64,000 nt of DNA. It comes from Bacteroidota bacterium. GTDB taxonomy: Bacteria; Bacteroidota; Bacteroidia; Chitinophagales; Chitinophagaceae. The notes under the pieces were generated by a model that was not told the DNA's origin, did not search any database, and saw only the letters and a program-made list of their open reading frames with translations. Where the stretch lies: assembly GCA_018267575.1 (NCBI GenBank), contig JAFDYF010000039.1, positions 1 through 64,000 of the forward strand. Direction: 5' to 3'. Made by a program: the position numbers and the translations under genes. Each line of letters begins with the position of its first letter. The first letter of the stretch is position 1. Shown piece after piece: positions 36,030 through 45,868 of this stretch.

Positions 36030-37100
36030 ATGGCACACAATCTTCATTTTAACGAACAGACAGGAAAGCACAGTTTTTTTAGCGTAAAGGAAAAAGCATG
36101 GCACGGGCTGGGGCAGGTCGTGGAAGGTTATCCCAGCAGCGCAGATGCCCTTCACATGGCGGGGCTGGATTATACCGTCCAGAAAAGAAGACTATTCACC
36201 GTTCCAAGTGAAATATCAAACCCACAAGAGGGAATTATTGCAATGACCAATCCCATAGACGTGCCCGACTATTATGCCACCGTCAGGACAGATTCGGGGG
36301 CGGTTTTGGGGGTCGTGGGCAAGGACTACGAAGTGGTACAGAACAGGGACGCCTTTGCGTTCTTTGATTCCATCGTTGATGGCGACGGCATCCAATATGA
36401 AACCGCTGGGGCATTGGGGAAAGGGGAGCGGATTTTTATTACTGCCAAACTACCAAGCTATATCAGGGTTGGGAAGGATGACCTGATCGAGCAATATTTG
36501 TTCTTGACCACTTCGCACGATGGTTATGGGAGCATCACCGCAGCCTTTACACCCGTTCGCATTGTCTGCAACAATACCCTGAATGCAGCCCTCCGCAATT
36601 GTAGCAATGCCCTAAAGATCAGGCATACCACCAACGCCAAAGAACGTTTGGCGCAGGCCCATCAATTGATGGGGATCACCAATCGGTTTAGCCAAGAGCT
36701 GGAAGGGATTTTTAACCGCTGGGCAAAAATCCGCATTACCGACCCAGAAGTAAAAAAACTGATCCAAATGGCCTTGGTCCCGAATAAAGAAGTATTGCAA
36801 AATATACAGGCTGGTAAAGAAGATGCATTGTCCACCTGTTTTAAGAATATGACCGAAGCTGCTTTTGAATATGCCCTGTCCAACGAATCCCAACAGCTTG
36901 CCACCACCAAGGGCAGCTTGTTCGGGGCTTACAATGCGGTAACGGGATATTTTCAGAATGTCAGGACATACAAGAACGAAGAGGCCAAGCTGAAATCCCT
37001 TTTGCTGGGGGGTACTGCACAAATGCGCACACAGAAGGCATTCAACCTATGTGGGGATTTTGCCGATTCTGGTAGGCTCATTTTTAACTCGCATTTTTAA
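36030..37100 (+). CDS. DUF932 phage/plasmid-like protein
   Basis: 356 residues from ATG 36030 (the frame is open from 35997). Hallmarks of the DUF932/TIGR03299 family are the start MAHNLHFNEQTGKHSFFSVK, AWHGLGQVV, VLGVVGKDYEVVQNRDAF and AAFTPVRIVCNNTLNAAL. The family is frequent on plasmids, phages and ICEs beside ssb and radC, with no proven role. A strong terminator follows 37 bases after its stop. Confidence 0.85.
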   Translation: MAHNLHFNEQTGKHSFFSVKEKAWHGLGQVVEGYPSSADALHMAGLDYTVQKRRLFTVPSEISNPQEGIIAMTNPIDVPDYYATVRTDSGAVLGVVGKDYEVVQNRDAFAFFDSIVDGDGIQYETAGALGKGERIFITAKLPSYIRVGKDDLIEQYLFLTTSHDGYGSITAAFTPVRIVCNNTLNAALRNCSNALKIRHTTNAKERLAQAHQLMGITNRFSQELEGIFNRWAKIRITDPEVKKLIQMALVPNKEVLQNIQAGKEDALSTCFKNMTEAAFEYALSNESQQLATTKGSLFGAYNAVTGYFQNVRTYKNEEAKLKSLLLGGTAQMRTQKAFNLCGDFADSGRLIFNSHF

Positions 37101-37136
37101 AGGGGCATGAAACATAGCCCTTTTTTAATGCCCGGA

Positions 37137-37173
37137 AAGCTGCCGCACTTGAGGGTGCGGCAGCTTGTTTTTT
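37137..37173 (+). terminator. Intrinsic terminator after DUF932 gene
   Basis: AAGCTGCCGCAC and GTGCGGCAGCTT pair perfectly over 12 bases around a six-base loop (37137-37166) and are followed by GTTTTTT. It separates the ssb-DUF932 unit from radC. Confidence 0.9.
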
Positions 37174-37283
37174 GGATAAGCTGGTCAAGATGTTTTACTC
37201 GAAATAAGGATACTTCAGGACAGGATTTATTTTTCATTAATCATTCTACAAATTTCGGTGTCGGGCTTCGGGGCGTCCAAGCC

Positions 37284-37330
37284 GTTCGGCATAAACACCA
37301 TCCCGCCCACGTTGCCTTCATTTATTCCGC
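37284..37330 (+). repeat. 47-base conserved leader repeat, copy 2
   Basis: It shares its first 15 bases (GTTCGGCATAAACAC) and last 10 (TTTATTCCGC) with copy 1 at 35146, at the same total length. It lies between the DUF932 terminator and radC, 76 bases before the radC start. Confidence 0.5.
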
Positions 37331-37406
37331 CTGCGGCCTTGGTCTTGCTCGCCCGAAACCGGGCATGGTTCCATAATTAATTTTTAAACAATCAAAAATC
37401 AAGGTT

Positions 37407-37877
37407 ATGGAAATTAGAAAGGAAATGCCAGCATGGAGCAAGGTAGCAGAAGTGGAACTCGTTTACAGGACAACGGTGAAGCCTTCACAAAGGCCCGTCA
37501 TCAAACACTCTAGGGATGCCTATGAAACCTTCCTGCAGGTTTGGGACGAGAACAAAATGGGATTCCAAGAGGAATTCAAGGTTCTGTTGTTGAACCAGGC
37601 CTGCCGGGTGATCGGTGTATATGAAACTTCCTCTGGCGGTATCACGGGCACGGTGGCCGACCCGAGGCTGATACTGGTCGCTGCGCTCAAAGGCCTGGCC
37701 GTTTCCATCATCATCGGCCACAACCACCCCAGTGGCAACCTGAAACCCAGCAGGGCGGATGAAGAGCTGACTGCAAAAATCAGGGAAGCTGCCCGGTTTT
37801 TGGACATCAAACTGCTCGACCATATCATCGTGACGATGGAAGGCTATTATTCATTTATGGATGAAGGGCTGATATAG
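37407..37877 (+). CDS. radC: RadC-like JAB-domain protein
   Basis: 156 residues. The JAMM metal motif is intact: IIGHNHPSGNLKPSRAD (HxHPSG..SxxD), preceded by a conserved Glu region (QEEFKVLLLN) and a VGVYETSSGG-like strand. This short RadC form is standard on Bacteroidota ICEs. Despite its name no DNA-repair role is established. A broken second copy of its 3' half lies at 40.2 kb. Confidence 0.85.
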   Translation: MEIRKEMPAWSKVAEVELVYRTTVKPSQRPVIKHSRDAYETFLQVWDENKMGFQEEFKVLLLNQACRVIGVYETSSGGITGTVADPRLILVAALKGLAVSIIIGHNHPSGNLKPSRADEELTAKIREAARFLDIKLLDHIIVTMEGYYSFMDEGLI

Positions 37878-38146
37878 GCCCTTCCTCTATTTTAAATAAA
37901 TGGAACTTATCAGGGTTTTAAAAACCACTGGTTAGGGTATATTTAAAATCGCTTCCACTGATCAATTGCAACAGCTCCCCAAGGTTGCTCTGGACCCAAA
38001 ACCCACGCCAAAGCACTCTAGTTTGAATTGAAACCAAAGATCTACCCTATTTTTCCCCCCTCCTGAATGGAAATCTAAAAATATTCACTAGCTTTGTTCA
38101 CATATTATTAATGTTCACGGTTCGTGTTCTGGATTAAAAAGTGTAC

Positions 38147-39148
38147 ATGGAAAAGCAGTTTATCATAACAACAGCCATCGAAAACCTCAACAAATACCCT
38201 GGTATAAAGGCAGATTGGGAGGATATGCCCAATAAGGAAATGGATGGGCGCATCATGATCGAATTTGCGGGCAAAAAAACAAAACTGAATTTTCAGGTAA
38301 AGCAGGAACTGAGGCAGCACCAGATCGACCATTTAGCCAAAATGGCGTTGGGGCATAGGCCATATATGATTCTGGCCAGATATATTTTCCCAAAAATAAA
38401 GGACGAACTGAGGCAAAAGAATATCGCCTACCTGGAGGCAAACGGGAATATGTATTTACAGGATAAGGGCACGATCATTTGGCTGGAAGCCCAGAAGCCC
38501 ATGCAAAAAGAAAGGGAAAAAACAGGGAACAGGGCATTCACCAAAACTGGTCTAAAAGTTGTTTTCCTCTTCCTCCTGAACGAGGATTTTATAAACCTGC
38601 CCTATCGCGAGATCGCCGCTCGAGCGGAAGTTGGCTTGGGCAATATCAACTATGTAATGAACGGGCTAAAAGAAATGGGCTTTTTGATCAAGCTGACCAA
38701 GGACCGGTACAAACTAAACAACAAAAAAGAATTGTTGGATAAATGGATAGCGGCTTATGGGGAAAGGTTAAAGCCTGCTTTAAAAATCGGAACATTCCGC
38801 TTTCTTAAAGACGAAGATTTTACAAACTGGAAAAAGCTCCCGCTTCGCAACAGCAAAACATATTGGGGAGGGGAGCCGGCAGGCGATTTATTCACGGATT
38901 ACCTTCGCCCTGCTGAACTGACCTTGTACAGCACGGAAACAAGAAATGATCTGATAAAAAATTACCGGCTCCTCCCCGATGAAAACGGCCATGTGAAAGC
39001 ATACCAGAAATTCTGGAATTATGATGAGGTAAATGATAATGTGGTGCCTCCCCTCTTGGTATATGCAGACCTGATAAATACAAATGACAGGCGCTGCACG
39101 GAAACAGCACAAAAAATTTATGATGAGCTCTTACAAAATAAACTATGA
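38147..39148 (+). CDS. AbiEi-like type IV antitoxin family protein
   Basis: 333 residues from ATG 38147 (GTG two codons upstream is possible). An N-terminal sensor-like part with a nuclease-like fold look (MDGRIMIEFAGKKTKLNFQVK) is followed by a winged helix (about 140-200: GLKVVFLFLLNEDFINLPYREIA, GNINYVMNGLKEMGFL). The C-terminal domain ends in LVYADLINTNDRRCTETA. This organisation matches large AbiEi-type antitoxins. It overlaps the next, nucleotidyltransferase gene by 29 bases, which supports co-translation as a toxin-antitoxin pair. Confidence 0.65.
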   Translation: MEKQFIITTAIENLNKYPGIKADWEDMPNKEMDGRIMIEFAGKKTKLNFQVKQELRQHQIDHLAKMALGHRPYMILARYIFPKIKDELRQKNIAYLEANGNMYLQDKGTIIWLEAQKPMQKEREKTGNRAFTKTGLKVVFLFLLNEDFINLPYREIAARAEVGLGNINYVMNGLKEMGFLIKLTKDRYKLNNKKELLDKWIAAYGERLKPALKIGTFRFLKDEDFTNWKKLPLRNSKTYWGGEPAGDLFTDYLRPAELTLYSTETRNDLIKNYRLLPDENGHVKAYQKFWNYDEVNDNVVPPLLVYADLINTNDRRCTETAQKIYDELLQNKL

Positions 39149-39977
39149 TCAGCTCAGGCAGCAACCGGAAATCGCCGAAATGCTCTCCGCCCTGGAACGG
39201 GGTTTTGAAAAGTTTGGTATTGATTTTTATTTGGTGGGTGCCGTGGCAAGGGATGTGTGGATGCGTGGCATCAACAAAATAGCGCCCAGAAGGACTACCG
39301 GGGATATCGATTTTGCCATACTGATAAACGATAAAGGGGTTTATGAAGCCTTGACATCCTATCTGGTCGAGAAGGAATCCTTTCAGTCCAACAAGGAAAA
39401 CGCTTTTGTCTTGTTATGGAAAGAAAAAATTCAGCTGGACTTATTGCTCTTCGGTGATATGGAGGATGGGGATGGCAAAGTGACGGTGAAGGGAACAGGG
39501 TTTACCTCGGTGGACCTCCCCGGTTTTTCAGAGGTATATGCACAGGGATTGCCCGAAATGGAATTGGGCGGCCTCCATCGCTTTAAATTTTGTACCATGC
39601 CCGGCATCGTATTATTAAAACTCATCGCATGGAATGATAGGCCTGAAATTAGACGGGACGACATAAAAGATATCAGTGATATCCTCCATCATTTTTTTTC
39701 AATGTATGACAATGAAATTTGGGAGCACCATGCTGACCTTTTCGAAAGAGCAGAAGATAACCTCCAATGGATTGCGGCAAGAGTGATGGGCAGGGAAATG
39801 AAAAAGATTGCAATGAGAAATGAAAAGCTTTTTGCCCGGGTTGAAGGCATACTAAATGCAAATACCGTTGACCTGCATAGCAGCAGAATGGCAGCCATAA
39901 TGGTTGAATATTTTGCAAATACCGTGGAAGAAAATGTGCAACTTTTGCAGCATTTAAGACAAGGCTTCATAGAATGA
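39120..39977 (+). CDS. AbiEii/AbiGii-like nucleotidyltransferase toxin
   Basis: 285 residues from ATG 39120; the next codon but none between (39123) is also ATG. The nucleotidyltransferase motifs are YLVGAVARDVWMR (about residue 37) and RRTTGDIDFAILI (about 56-68), with KIQLDLLLFGD as the likely third-carboxylate strand. AbiEii-type toxins add nucleotides to tRNA and stop growth during phage infection. Paired with the overlapping AbiEi-like gene. It is the second of the three such pairs in the window. Confidence 0.7.
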   Translation: MMSSYKINYDQLRQQPEIAEMLSALERGFEKFGIDFYLVGAVARDVWMRGINKIAPRRTTGDIDFAILINDKGVYEALTSYLVEKESFQSNKENAFVLLWKEKIQLDLLLFGDMEDGDGKVTVKGTGFTSVDLPGFSEVYAQGLPEMELGGLHRFKFCTMPGIVLLKLIAWNDRPEIRRDDIKDISDILHHFFSMYDNEIWEHHADLFERAEDNLQWIAARVMGREMKKIAMRNEKLFARVEGILNANTVDLHSSRMAAIMVEYFANTVEENVQLLQHLRQGFIE

Positions 39978-40659
39978 CCCTACCCAGGGAACGCATAGAA
40001 ATTGCATTGTTGATAAGACAGATATCTTTCGAAATTGTGATAGATAAATCCTTTAGGTATGGGCACATCTCAACACCTCACCCTTAGGGGCCATGGCAGC
40101 CATCGCCTGTTTTTGGACGGTTCACATAAACATTGAAGCTGACATCACCTCGCCAAAATTACAATCTATATTACTAGCCACTTCTTGGCACTCGGCTACA
40201 ACCACCCCAGTAGCAACCTGAAATTAATAAGGACTGATGGAGAACTGACTTCAAAGATCAGGGAATCTGCCAACTTTTTGGACATCAAACTGCTCGACCA
40301 TATCATCGTGACGATGGAAGGTTATTATTCCTTTGTGGATGAGGGGCTGATATAAGCTCTAGATTTAATATGAATATCTCAAAGTTTTCAATTAACAGAT
40401 AAATTTGCCAGTATTTGAAAAGTAGCTGAGTGATTATGATAAGTCAATTAGCTAAAAAATCAACACATGCATGGGAGCAGATATATCTGCAAATGGTTGC
40501 ACTTTTGAGTTAATTGGAGAAAGCTCAAATGATTAAGTTGATAAAGCCGTACTTTTAATTGTTTGGTTAGCTGTTAAAATATACGATGGTATTAAGAATG
40601 TAAAGTCTGCTAATAAAGCAATCCAGCCGCCAAGGTAAATAAATTTAAAAGTGACAATA
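39978..40659. other. Gene-free spacer with radC remnant
   Basis: Between the AbiE-like pair and the large helicase there is only a broken radC 3' end (40190-40355) and AT-rich sequence with no open frame. The last 200 bases must carry the promoter for the defence operon; no clear operator palindrome was found there. Confidence 0.5.
40190..40355 (+). pseudogene. radC 3'-end remnant (second copy)
   Basis: The frame reads NHPSSNLKLIRTDGELTSKIRES and then FLDIKLLDHIIVTMEGYYSF followed by VDEGLI and stop, almost the same as the last third of radC at 37.4 kb. Nucleotide identity is highest in the last 75 bases. The N-terminal two thirds and the JAMM first His are missing or degraded, so it is not functional. 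With the intact gene it brackets the AbiE-like pair. Confidence 0.8.
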
Positions 40660-43600
40660 ATGATGGAAACCAAAAACATATTCGATTTACATAGAGATAT
40701 ACTTGACGACTACAAACTTTATATTGACAGCTTTATCAATATAGCTGATAAAAAAATACTTGCTACTGTTAGAAAGGATTTTGATTCCGGTAATTTATAT
40801 CCGGAGCCATTAGTCCAATTCAACCCTTCCTTTGAATCTGGTGGGAGTGTTGAAGATTTAGTGAATGATGGAGTATTGGTAAAAGAGTTTAATAATATTT
40901 TCTATGATGGTGAAAATAATTCTTGGTCAATATATAAACACCAAACAGAGGCAATAGTTAAAGGCAATGAGGGTAAAGGTTTTGTCGTTACTTCTGGTAC
41001 TGGTTCTGGTAAGAGTTTAACTTACATCTCAACCATTTTTAACCACCTTTTTAAAAACCCAAATAAGCCAGGTATTAAGGCAATTATTGTTTATCCTTTA
41101 AATGCTTTAATTAATTCACAGGAGGCTGCATTATTAGGCTTTGAAGAAAACTACAAAAAACGAACTGGAAGCAGTTTACCCTTCACTTTCGCAAAATATA
41201 CCGGACAGGAAAAGCAAGATGACAGAGATAAGGTAATTGCAAATCCTCCTGATATTCTACTCACCAATTACATGATGTTGGAGCTCTTAATGGTGCGTAA
41301 GGCAGATGAGGGGTTAAGGAAATCATTTTTGGATAGCATTGAATATTTGGTTTATGACGAATTGCATGTTTACAAAGGTAGACAAGGTGCAGATGTATCT
41401 TTATTAAACAGAAGAATTAAATCAGCAGCTAAAAATAAAAACATCATTTGCATCGGAACATCGGCAACTATGGCTACCGGCACAATTGATGAGCAGAAAA
41501 ACGAAGTTGCAAAAGTTGCAACAAGATTTTTTGATAGTGATTTCTTTCCGGAAAACGTAATTGTAGAATCATTAACATATTCAACAAATGAAGTAATTCC
41601 ATCAAAGGAGGCGTTAGTATCAGCTTTAAAAGCAGAAATAAAAGACTTATCAAAAAAGGCAATACTTGAAAACCCCATAGCAATATGGCTTGAAAGAACC
41701 ATTGCCGTTAGAAATGAAGGAGAGCATAAAAGAAGGAATGAGCCTAAATCTTTAAAAACAATTGCAGCAGAGTTCTCACTTGAAACGGGAATCAGCGAAG
41801 AAGAGGCCGAGAAAAAAATTATTGAAATTTTAATTTGGGCTGAATCCTTAAATATTGAAAGTGCAAGAGAAAGGAAAAAGGACACAATTCTTCCGTTCAA
41901 ATTGCATCAATTTATTTCACAAACTGGCTATGTATATGTAACCCTCGAAGATGCTGATAAAAGGTATATAACCTTAGAACCAAATCCATTTGTAAAACTT
42001 TCTGAAAGCGAGCCGGAAATCCCTGTTTTTCAAACTGTTTTTAGCAGGGTGAGTGGTGTGGAATTTATTTGCGTTAGAAAAGATTTTAGTGAATCAAAAT
42101 TAATTTTTAGAGACTTCAATGAAAATCAAAATCCAAAGAATGAAGAGGATTTGAAATTTAATGACGGCATTAAGAAAAAGAAAATTAAAAGCAGACTTCA
42201 AGATGATTACAAGGATGGCTACATTCTTTTTGATAAGGGACATAAGTTGGATATTAATGATTTTATTGAGCTATTACCTGCTGCCTGGCTAAACAAAGCT
42301 GGAGATAAAATTGAATCATCAAAAGATTTTTTGATGCCTAAGGAAATTTATGTCTCAAAAGGTGGTTCATTTTCGGATACCCCTAATGATGGAGAAAAGG
42401 CTTGGTTCATGCCAGCCCCCTTAATTTACGACCCAACTTGTGGTTTAATATATTTAGAGCCTAAACTCAGTGAAAAATCAAAACTCATTTCTTTAGGGAA
42501 TGAGGGGCGTTCTACCTCTACCACCTTAATAACTCTACAAACTTTATTAGCTCTTTATAGAAAGTATGGATATGAAAATTTGAAAGAACAAAAGCTAATG
42601 AGCTTTACTGATAATAGACAGGATGCTTCGTTACAGGCTGGTCATTTTAATGACTTTATTCAAGTAGTTCATTTGCGATCTGCTATTGAAAAGGTATTGA
42701 GAAATAGTACTCAAAGCTTGACACTTTTTGAATTGGTATATAAGGTGGAAGAGGAACTAAAACTTCCTGAAAAAGAGTATGCTGTGAATCCTGCTAATAA
42801 TCCATTAATACCAAGCGAAACCAATAAAAAGGCTTTACGAAATTATATTACATATCGAATTATACAGGATCTCAAAAGAGGCTGGCGATATATTTTGCCA
42901 AACTTGGAACAAACTGCACTTCTTGAAATTTCTTATCAAAAATTAGACGACCATGTAAAAAGAGATGAACTTTGGTCGAACATCGTTCTACTTAATCAAT
43001 ATACATCTGAAAATAGAAAGTCTTTTGTACTTCAAGTATTAAACTTTTTTAGGAATGCATATGCGGTCGACTTGGAAATGCTACGCTATGAGAATAGACT
43101 TAGAATTCAGGATGAATTAAATAATGCATTAAATCGAAATAAACTTTGGTCTTTGGACAAGGGTGAAAAAATGGACGCACCAAGTTCTCTCTCTTTAGAG
43201 GGAGCTGACAAAGCAACTCGAGAAGTCTTTATTCAGAGTATTGGCCCAATGAGCCGATTAGGCAGGTTTGTAAAACATGAGTTTAGGAAGAGCTTGGGTG
43301 CTCAACCAAATAACCAAGAATATTTGGATTTTATGAATTCGTTGTTGCAGTTATTGTGTGACATGAGTTATCTAAAACCTCAACTAATTCATGCCGAAAA
43401 GGGGGATAAGATGACCTATCAATTAATCTTAGGTGAAGTATTATGGAAAAAAGGCGATTTGATAAATGTTGCCACTGACAAGACATCATACATTACACTG
43501 GATGAGGAAATCAAAATCAAACCACATCTATACTTTCAATGCTTGTATCAGGAAGATTTTTCTAAACTTCCAAAATCATACATAGCAGCTGAACATACCG

Positions 43601-45864
43601 GCCAAATTAAGAACGAGGAAAAAATTGAAAGAGAAGATAAGTTCAATGAAGCAATTGAATTAAGTGCTTTGTATTGTTCCCCAACAATGGAATTAGGGAT
43701 TGATATTTCATCTCTAAACATTGTTCACATGCGCAACGTTCCGCCAAGCCCTGCTAATTATGCACAGCGAAGTGGTCGTGCAGGTCGTAGTGGGCAATCT
43801 GCATTGGTGTTCACTTATGCTTCCAAAGTTTCACCGCATGACAAGCACTATTTTGCAAATCCTGTAAAAATGTTAGCAGGTATTGTACAGGCTCCAAGAA
43901 TTGACCTCACTAATGAAGAACTGATCCGTTCACACATAAATGCAACGGTACTATCTTTTTTAAATGCAGAAGAATTTAAGCCTTCATTGATTGACCTTAT
44001 TGATATTGCTGGCGGTACATACAAATTGAAAAGCGACATAAAGGCAAAATACCAGGATGTAATTGATTCCAGTTTTGCCGACATTAAGAATTTGGTTTTA
44101 AGAGTAGTTGCCAGTATTGATTTTAAAGGCATCCGATGGTTCAACCCTGCATGGTTAGAAACACAAATAAGAACAGTTCCAGATAAATTAGAACATGCCT
44201 TGCTCCGATGGCGTAAAATGTATTTGGATGCCTTGCGTCAAATGAACGAGGCTCATGAAAAAAAGATAAGCCCTGTAATAAAAGATGAAAAGGAAAAGAA
44301 AGATGCCAATTGGCAGTATTATTTAGCTGAGCAAAGAAAAAATAATCTGCTAAATCAATCTGATAAAGGCAAAAACTCAACTTTGTCAGAGTTCTACACT
44401 TTCCGGTATTTGGCTTCTGAGGGATTTCTGCCGGGATACAATTTTACACGTTTACCAATTCGTGTTTTTTTAGGTGGCAAGGATAGAAATGAATCTATTT
44501 CAAGACCACGTTTTATTGGGCTTAAAGAGTTTGGCCCTAACAATCTTATTTATCATAATGGTGGTAAGTATAAGGTAAATCGTATTACGCCAAATGATGT
44601 TTCGCTGGACTTGATGGAAATCAAAATATCAAAGGAAACCAATTATGCTTTTCTTGGTAAAGATGAAGGGAAAGGCAAAAATCAAGACCCAATTACTGGA
44701 ACACAATTCACTGCAAGCAATATCGAGTTACATCAGAACCTGCTCGAATTAGAAGAAGCTCAGTCTGAAAACTCTGAACGCATTTCTTGTATGGAAGAAG
44801 TGCGAACCTCCGAAGGTTATGTAACAGAACTTTATTTAAACTCAACAGATAGTTTGCTTGATGCCACAAAAATTAAACTGACAGTTGATGGCGATGAATT
44901 GATGAAATTGTTTTACGCACCAGCAGCAAAGCTGATTTTGCTAAACAAAAAATGGAAGCGAGGCCGTGATGATGGTTTTGATATTGGCACTAAGACAGGC
45001 TTTTTCAAAACAAAAAAACAATTGGAAAAACCTAACCCAGAAGACCCAATTCAAAACATCATGTTGTACACTTATGATACTTCTGATGTATTGTATGTGC
45101 AGCCAATAAAATCATTGGGTTTAACAGAAGAAGGGGTTGTAACAATGCAATACGCTTTACAGAAAGCAATTGAACAGTTATACAATATTGAACCTGTGGA
45201 AATTGATGCACGATTGATGGGCAGCGATGAATATAAAAACATCATGCTATATGAATCAGCCGAAGGAAGTATTGGTGTATTAAAAGACATTGCCCGTAAT
45301 CCTGCAAAACTTCGAGGTATATTTTTAAAGGCGTATGAAATATGCGGCTATGACTATGCTACAAAAGAAGACCTATTTCCTACACAGCCTAAAGCAAGCT
45401 ATGATGATTTGTTGTCTTACTACAATCAAATGGATCATACAAAAATAGACCGCCATTCCATCATTAAAGCCTTAGAATTATTAATCGTTTCCAATCCTGA
45501 TGATACAGTTGGCGGAACTTATGAAGAGAAATACGAAGAGCTAAAAAAAGGATTACACCACCGCAGCCCAGGCGAAAAAGCACTGTTGGATTATCTGTTT
45601 GAAAATGGGTACAGATTACCTGATTTTACCAACCACAATATGGAGCAGTTTTATGTGCAACCTGATTTTGTTTATGAGAAAGAAAAGGCTTTAGTATTTG
45701 TTGATGGAGGGATTCATAAGAAAGCCCTCAATAAAGCTGATGATGAGAAAAAACGAAAAACGATTGAGTTAGCTGGTTTTGATGTGTTGGTTTGGGATGA
45801 TACTTCAGAGCCAGTAGCATCTTTCGTAACAAGGAGACAAGACATCTTTAGAAAAGTACGCTAG
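40660..45864 (+). CDS. DExH helicase with MZB/DUF1998-like region and C-terminal nuclease-like domain (DrmA/DrmB-like)
   Basis: 1,734 residues from ATG 40660 (GTG at 40651 possible). Helicase motifs are TSGTGSGKSLTY (about 110), DELH (about 231), GTSATM (about 268) and QRSGRAGRSG (about 1035-1045). Residues about 1465-1600 follow the MZB/DUF1998 pattern (IMLYESAEGSIGVLKDIARN, LLSYYNQMDHTKIDRH), but of the usual zinc cysteines only one remains (EICGYDY). The last 100 residues (SPGEKALLDYLFE, QPDFVYEKEKALVFVDGGIHKK) look like a DUF559/Vsr-type PD-(D/E)xK nuclease. DISARM helicase plus DUF1998 proteins are the nearest known parallels. First gene of the island. Confidence 0.75.
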   Translation: MMETKNIFDLHRDILDDYKLYIDSFINIADKKILATVRKDFDSGNLYPEPLVQFNPSFESGGSVEDLVNDGVLVKEFNNIFYDGENNSWSIYKHQTEAIVKGNEGKGFVVTSGTGSGKSLTYISTIFNHLFKNPNKPGIKAIIVYPLNALINSQEAALLGFEENYKKRTGSSLPFTFAKYTGQEKQDDRDKVIANPPDILLTNYMMLELLMVRKADEGLRKSFLDSIEYLVYDELHVYKGRQGADVSLLNRRIKSAAKNKNIICIGTSATMATGTIDEQKNEVAKVATRFFDSDFFPENVIVESLTYSTNEVIPSKEALVSALKAEIKDLSKKAILENPIAIWLERTIAVRNEGEHKRRNEPKSLKTIAAEFSLETGISEEEAEKKIIEILIWAESLNIESARERKKDTILPFKLHQFISQTGYVYVTLEDADKRYITLEPNPFVKLSESEPEIPVFQTVFSRVSGVEFICVRKDFSESKLIFRDFNENQNPKNEEDLKFNDGIKKKKIKSRLQDDYKDGYILFDKGHKLDINDFIELLPAAWLNKAGDKIESSKDFLMPKEIYVSKGGSFSDTPNDGEKAWFMPAPLIYDPTCGLIYLEPKLSEKSKLISLGNEGRSTSTTLITLQTLLALYRKYGYENLKEQKLMSFTDNRQDASLQAGHFNDFIQVVHLRSAIEKVLRNSTQSLTLFELVYKVEEELKLPEKEYAVNPANNPLIPSETNKKALRNYITYRIIQDLKRGWRYILPNLEQTALLEISYQKLDDHVKRDELWSNIVLLNQYTSENRKSFVLQVLNFFRNAYAVDLEMLRYENRLRIQDELNNALNRNKLWSLDKGEKMDAPSSLSLEGADKATREVFIQSIGPMSRLGRFVKHEFRKSLGAQPNNQEYLDFMNSLLQLLCDMSYLKPQLIHAEKGDKMTYQLILGEVLWKKGDLINVATDKTSYITLDEEIKIKPHLYFQCLYQEDFSKLPKSYIAAEHTGQIKNEEKIEREDKFNEAIELSALYCSPTMELGIDISSLNIVHMRNVPPSPANYAQRSGRAGRSGQSALVFTYASKVSPHDKHYFANPVKMLAGIVQAPRIDLTNEELIRSHINATVLSFLNAEEFKPSLIDLIDIAGGTYKLKSDIKAKYQDVIDSSFADIKNLVLRVVASIDFKGIRWFNPAWLETQIRTVPDKLEHALLRWRKMYLDALRQMNEAHEKKISPVIKDEKEKKDANWQYYLAEQRKNNLLNQSDKGKNSTLSEFYTFRYLASEGFLPGYNFTRLPIRVFLGGKDRNESISRPRFIGLKEFGPNNLIYHNGGKYKVNRITPNDVSLDLMEIKISKETNYAFLGKDEGKGKNQDPITGTQFTASNIELHQNLLELEEAQSENSERISCMEEVRTSEGYVTELYLNSTDSLLDATKIKLTVDGDELMKLFYAPAAKLILLNKKWKRGRDDGFDIGTKTGFFKTKKQLEKPNPEDPIQNIMLYTYDTSDVLYVQPIKSLGLTEEGVVTMQYALQKAIEQLYNIEPVEIDARLMGSDEYKNIMLYESAEGSIGVLKDIARNPAKLRGIFLKAYEICGYDYATKEDLFPTQPKASYDDLLSYYNQMDHTKIDRHSIIKALELLIVSNPDDTVGGTYEEKYEELKKGLHHRSPGEKALLDYLFENGYRLPDFTNHNMEQFYVQPDFVYEKEKALVFVDGGIHKKALNKADDEKKRKTIELAGFDVLVWDDTSEPVASFVTRRQDIFRKVR

Positions 45865-45868
45865 CAAT

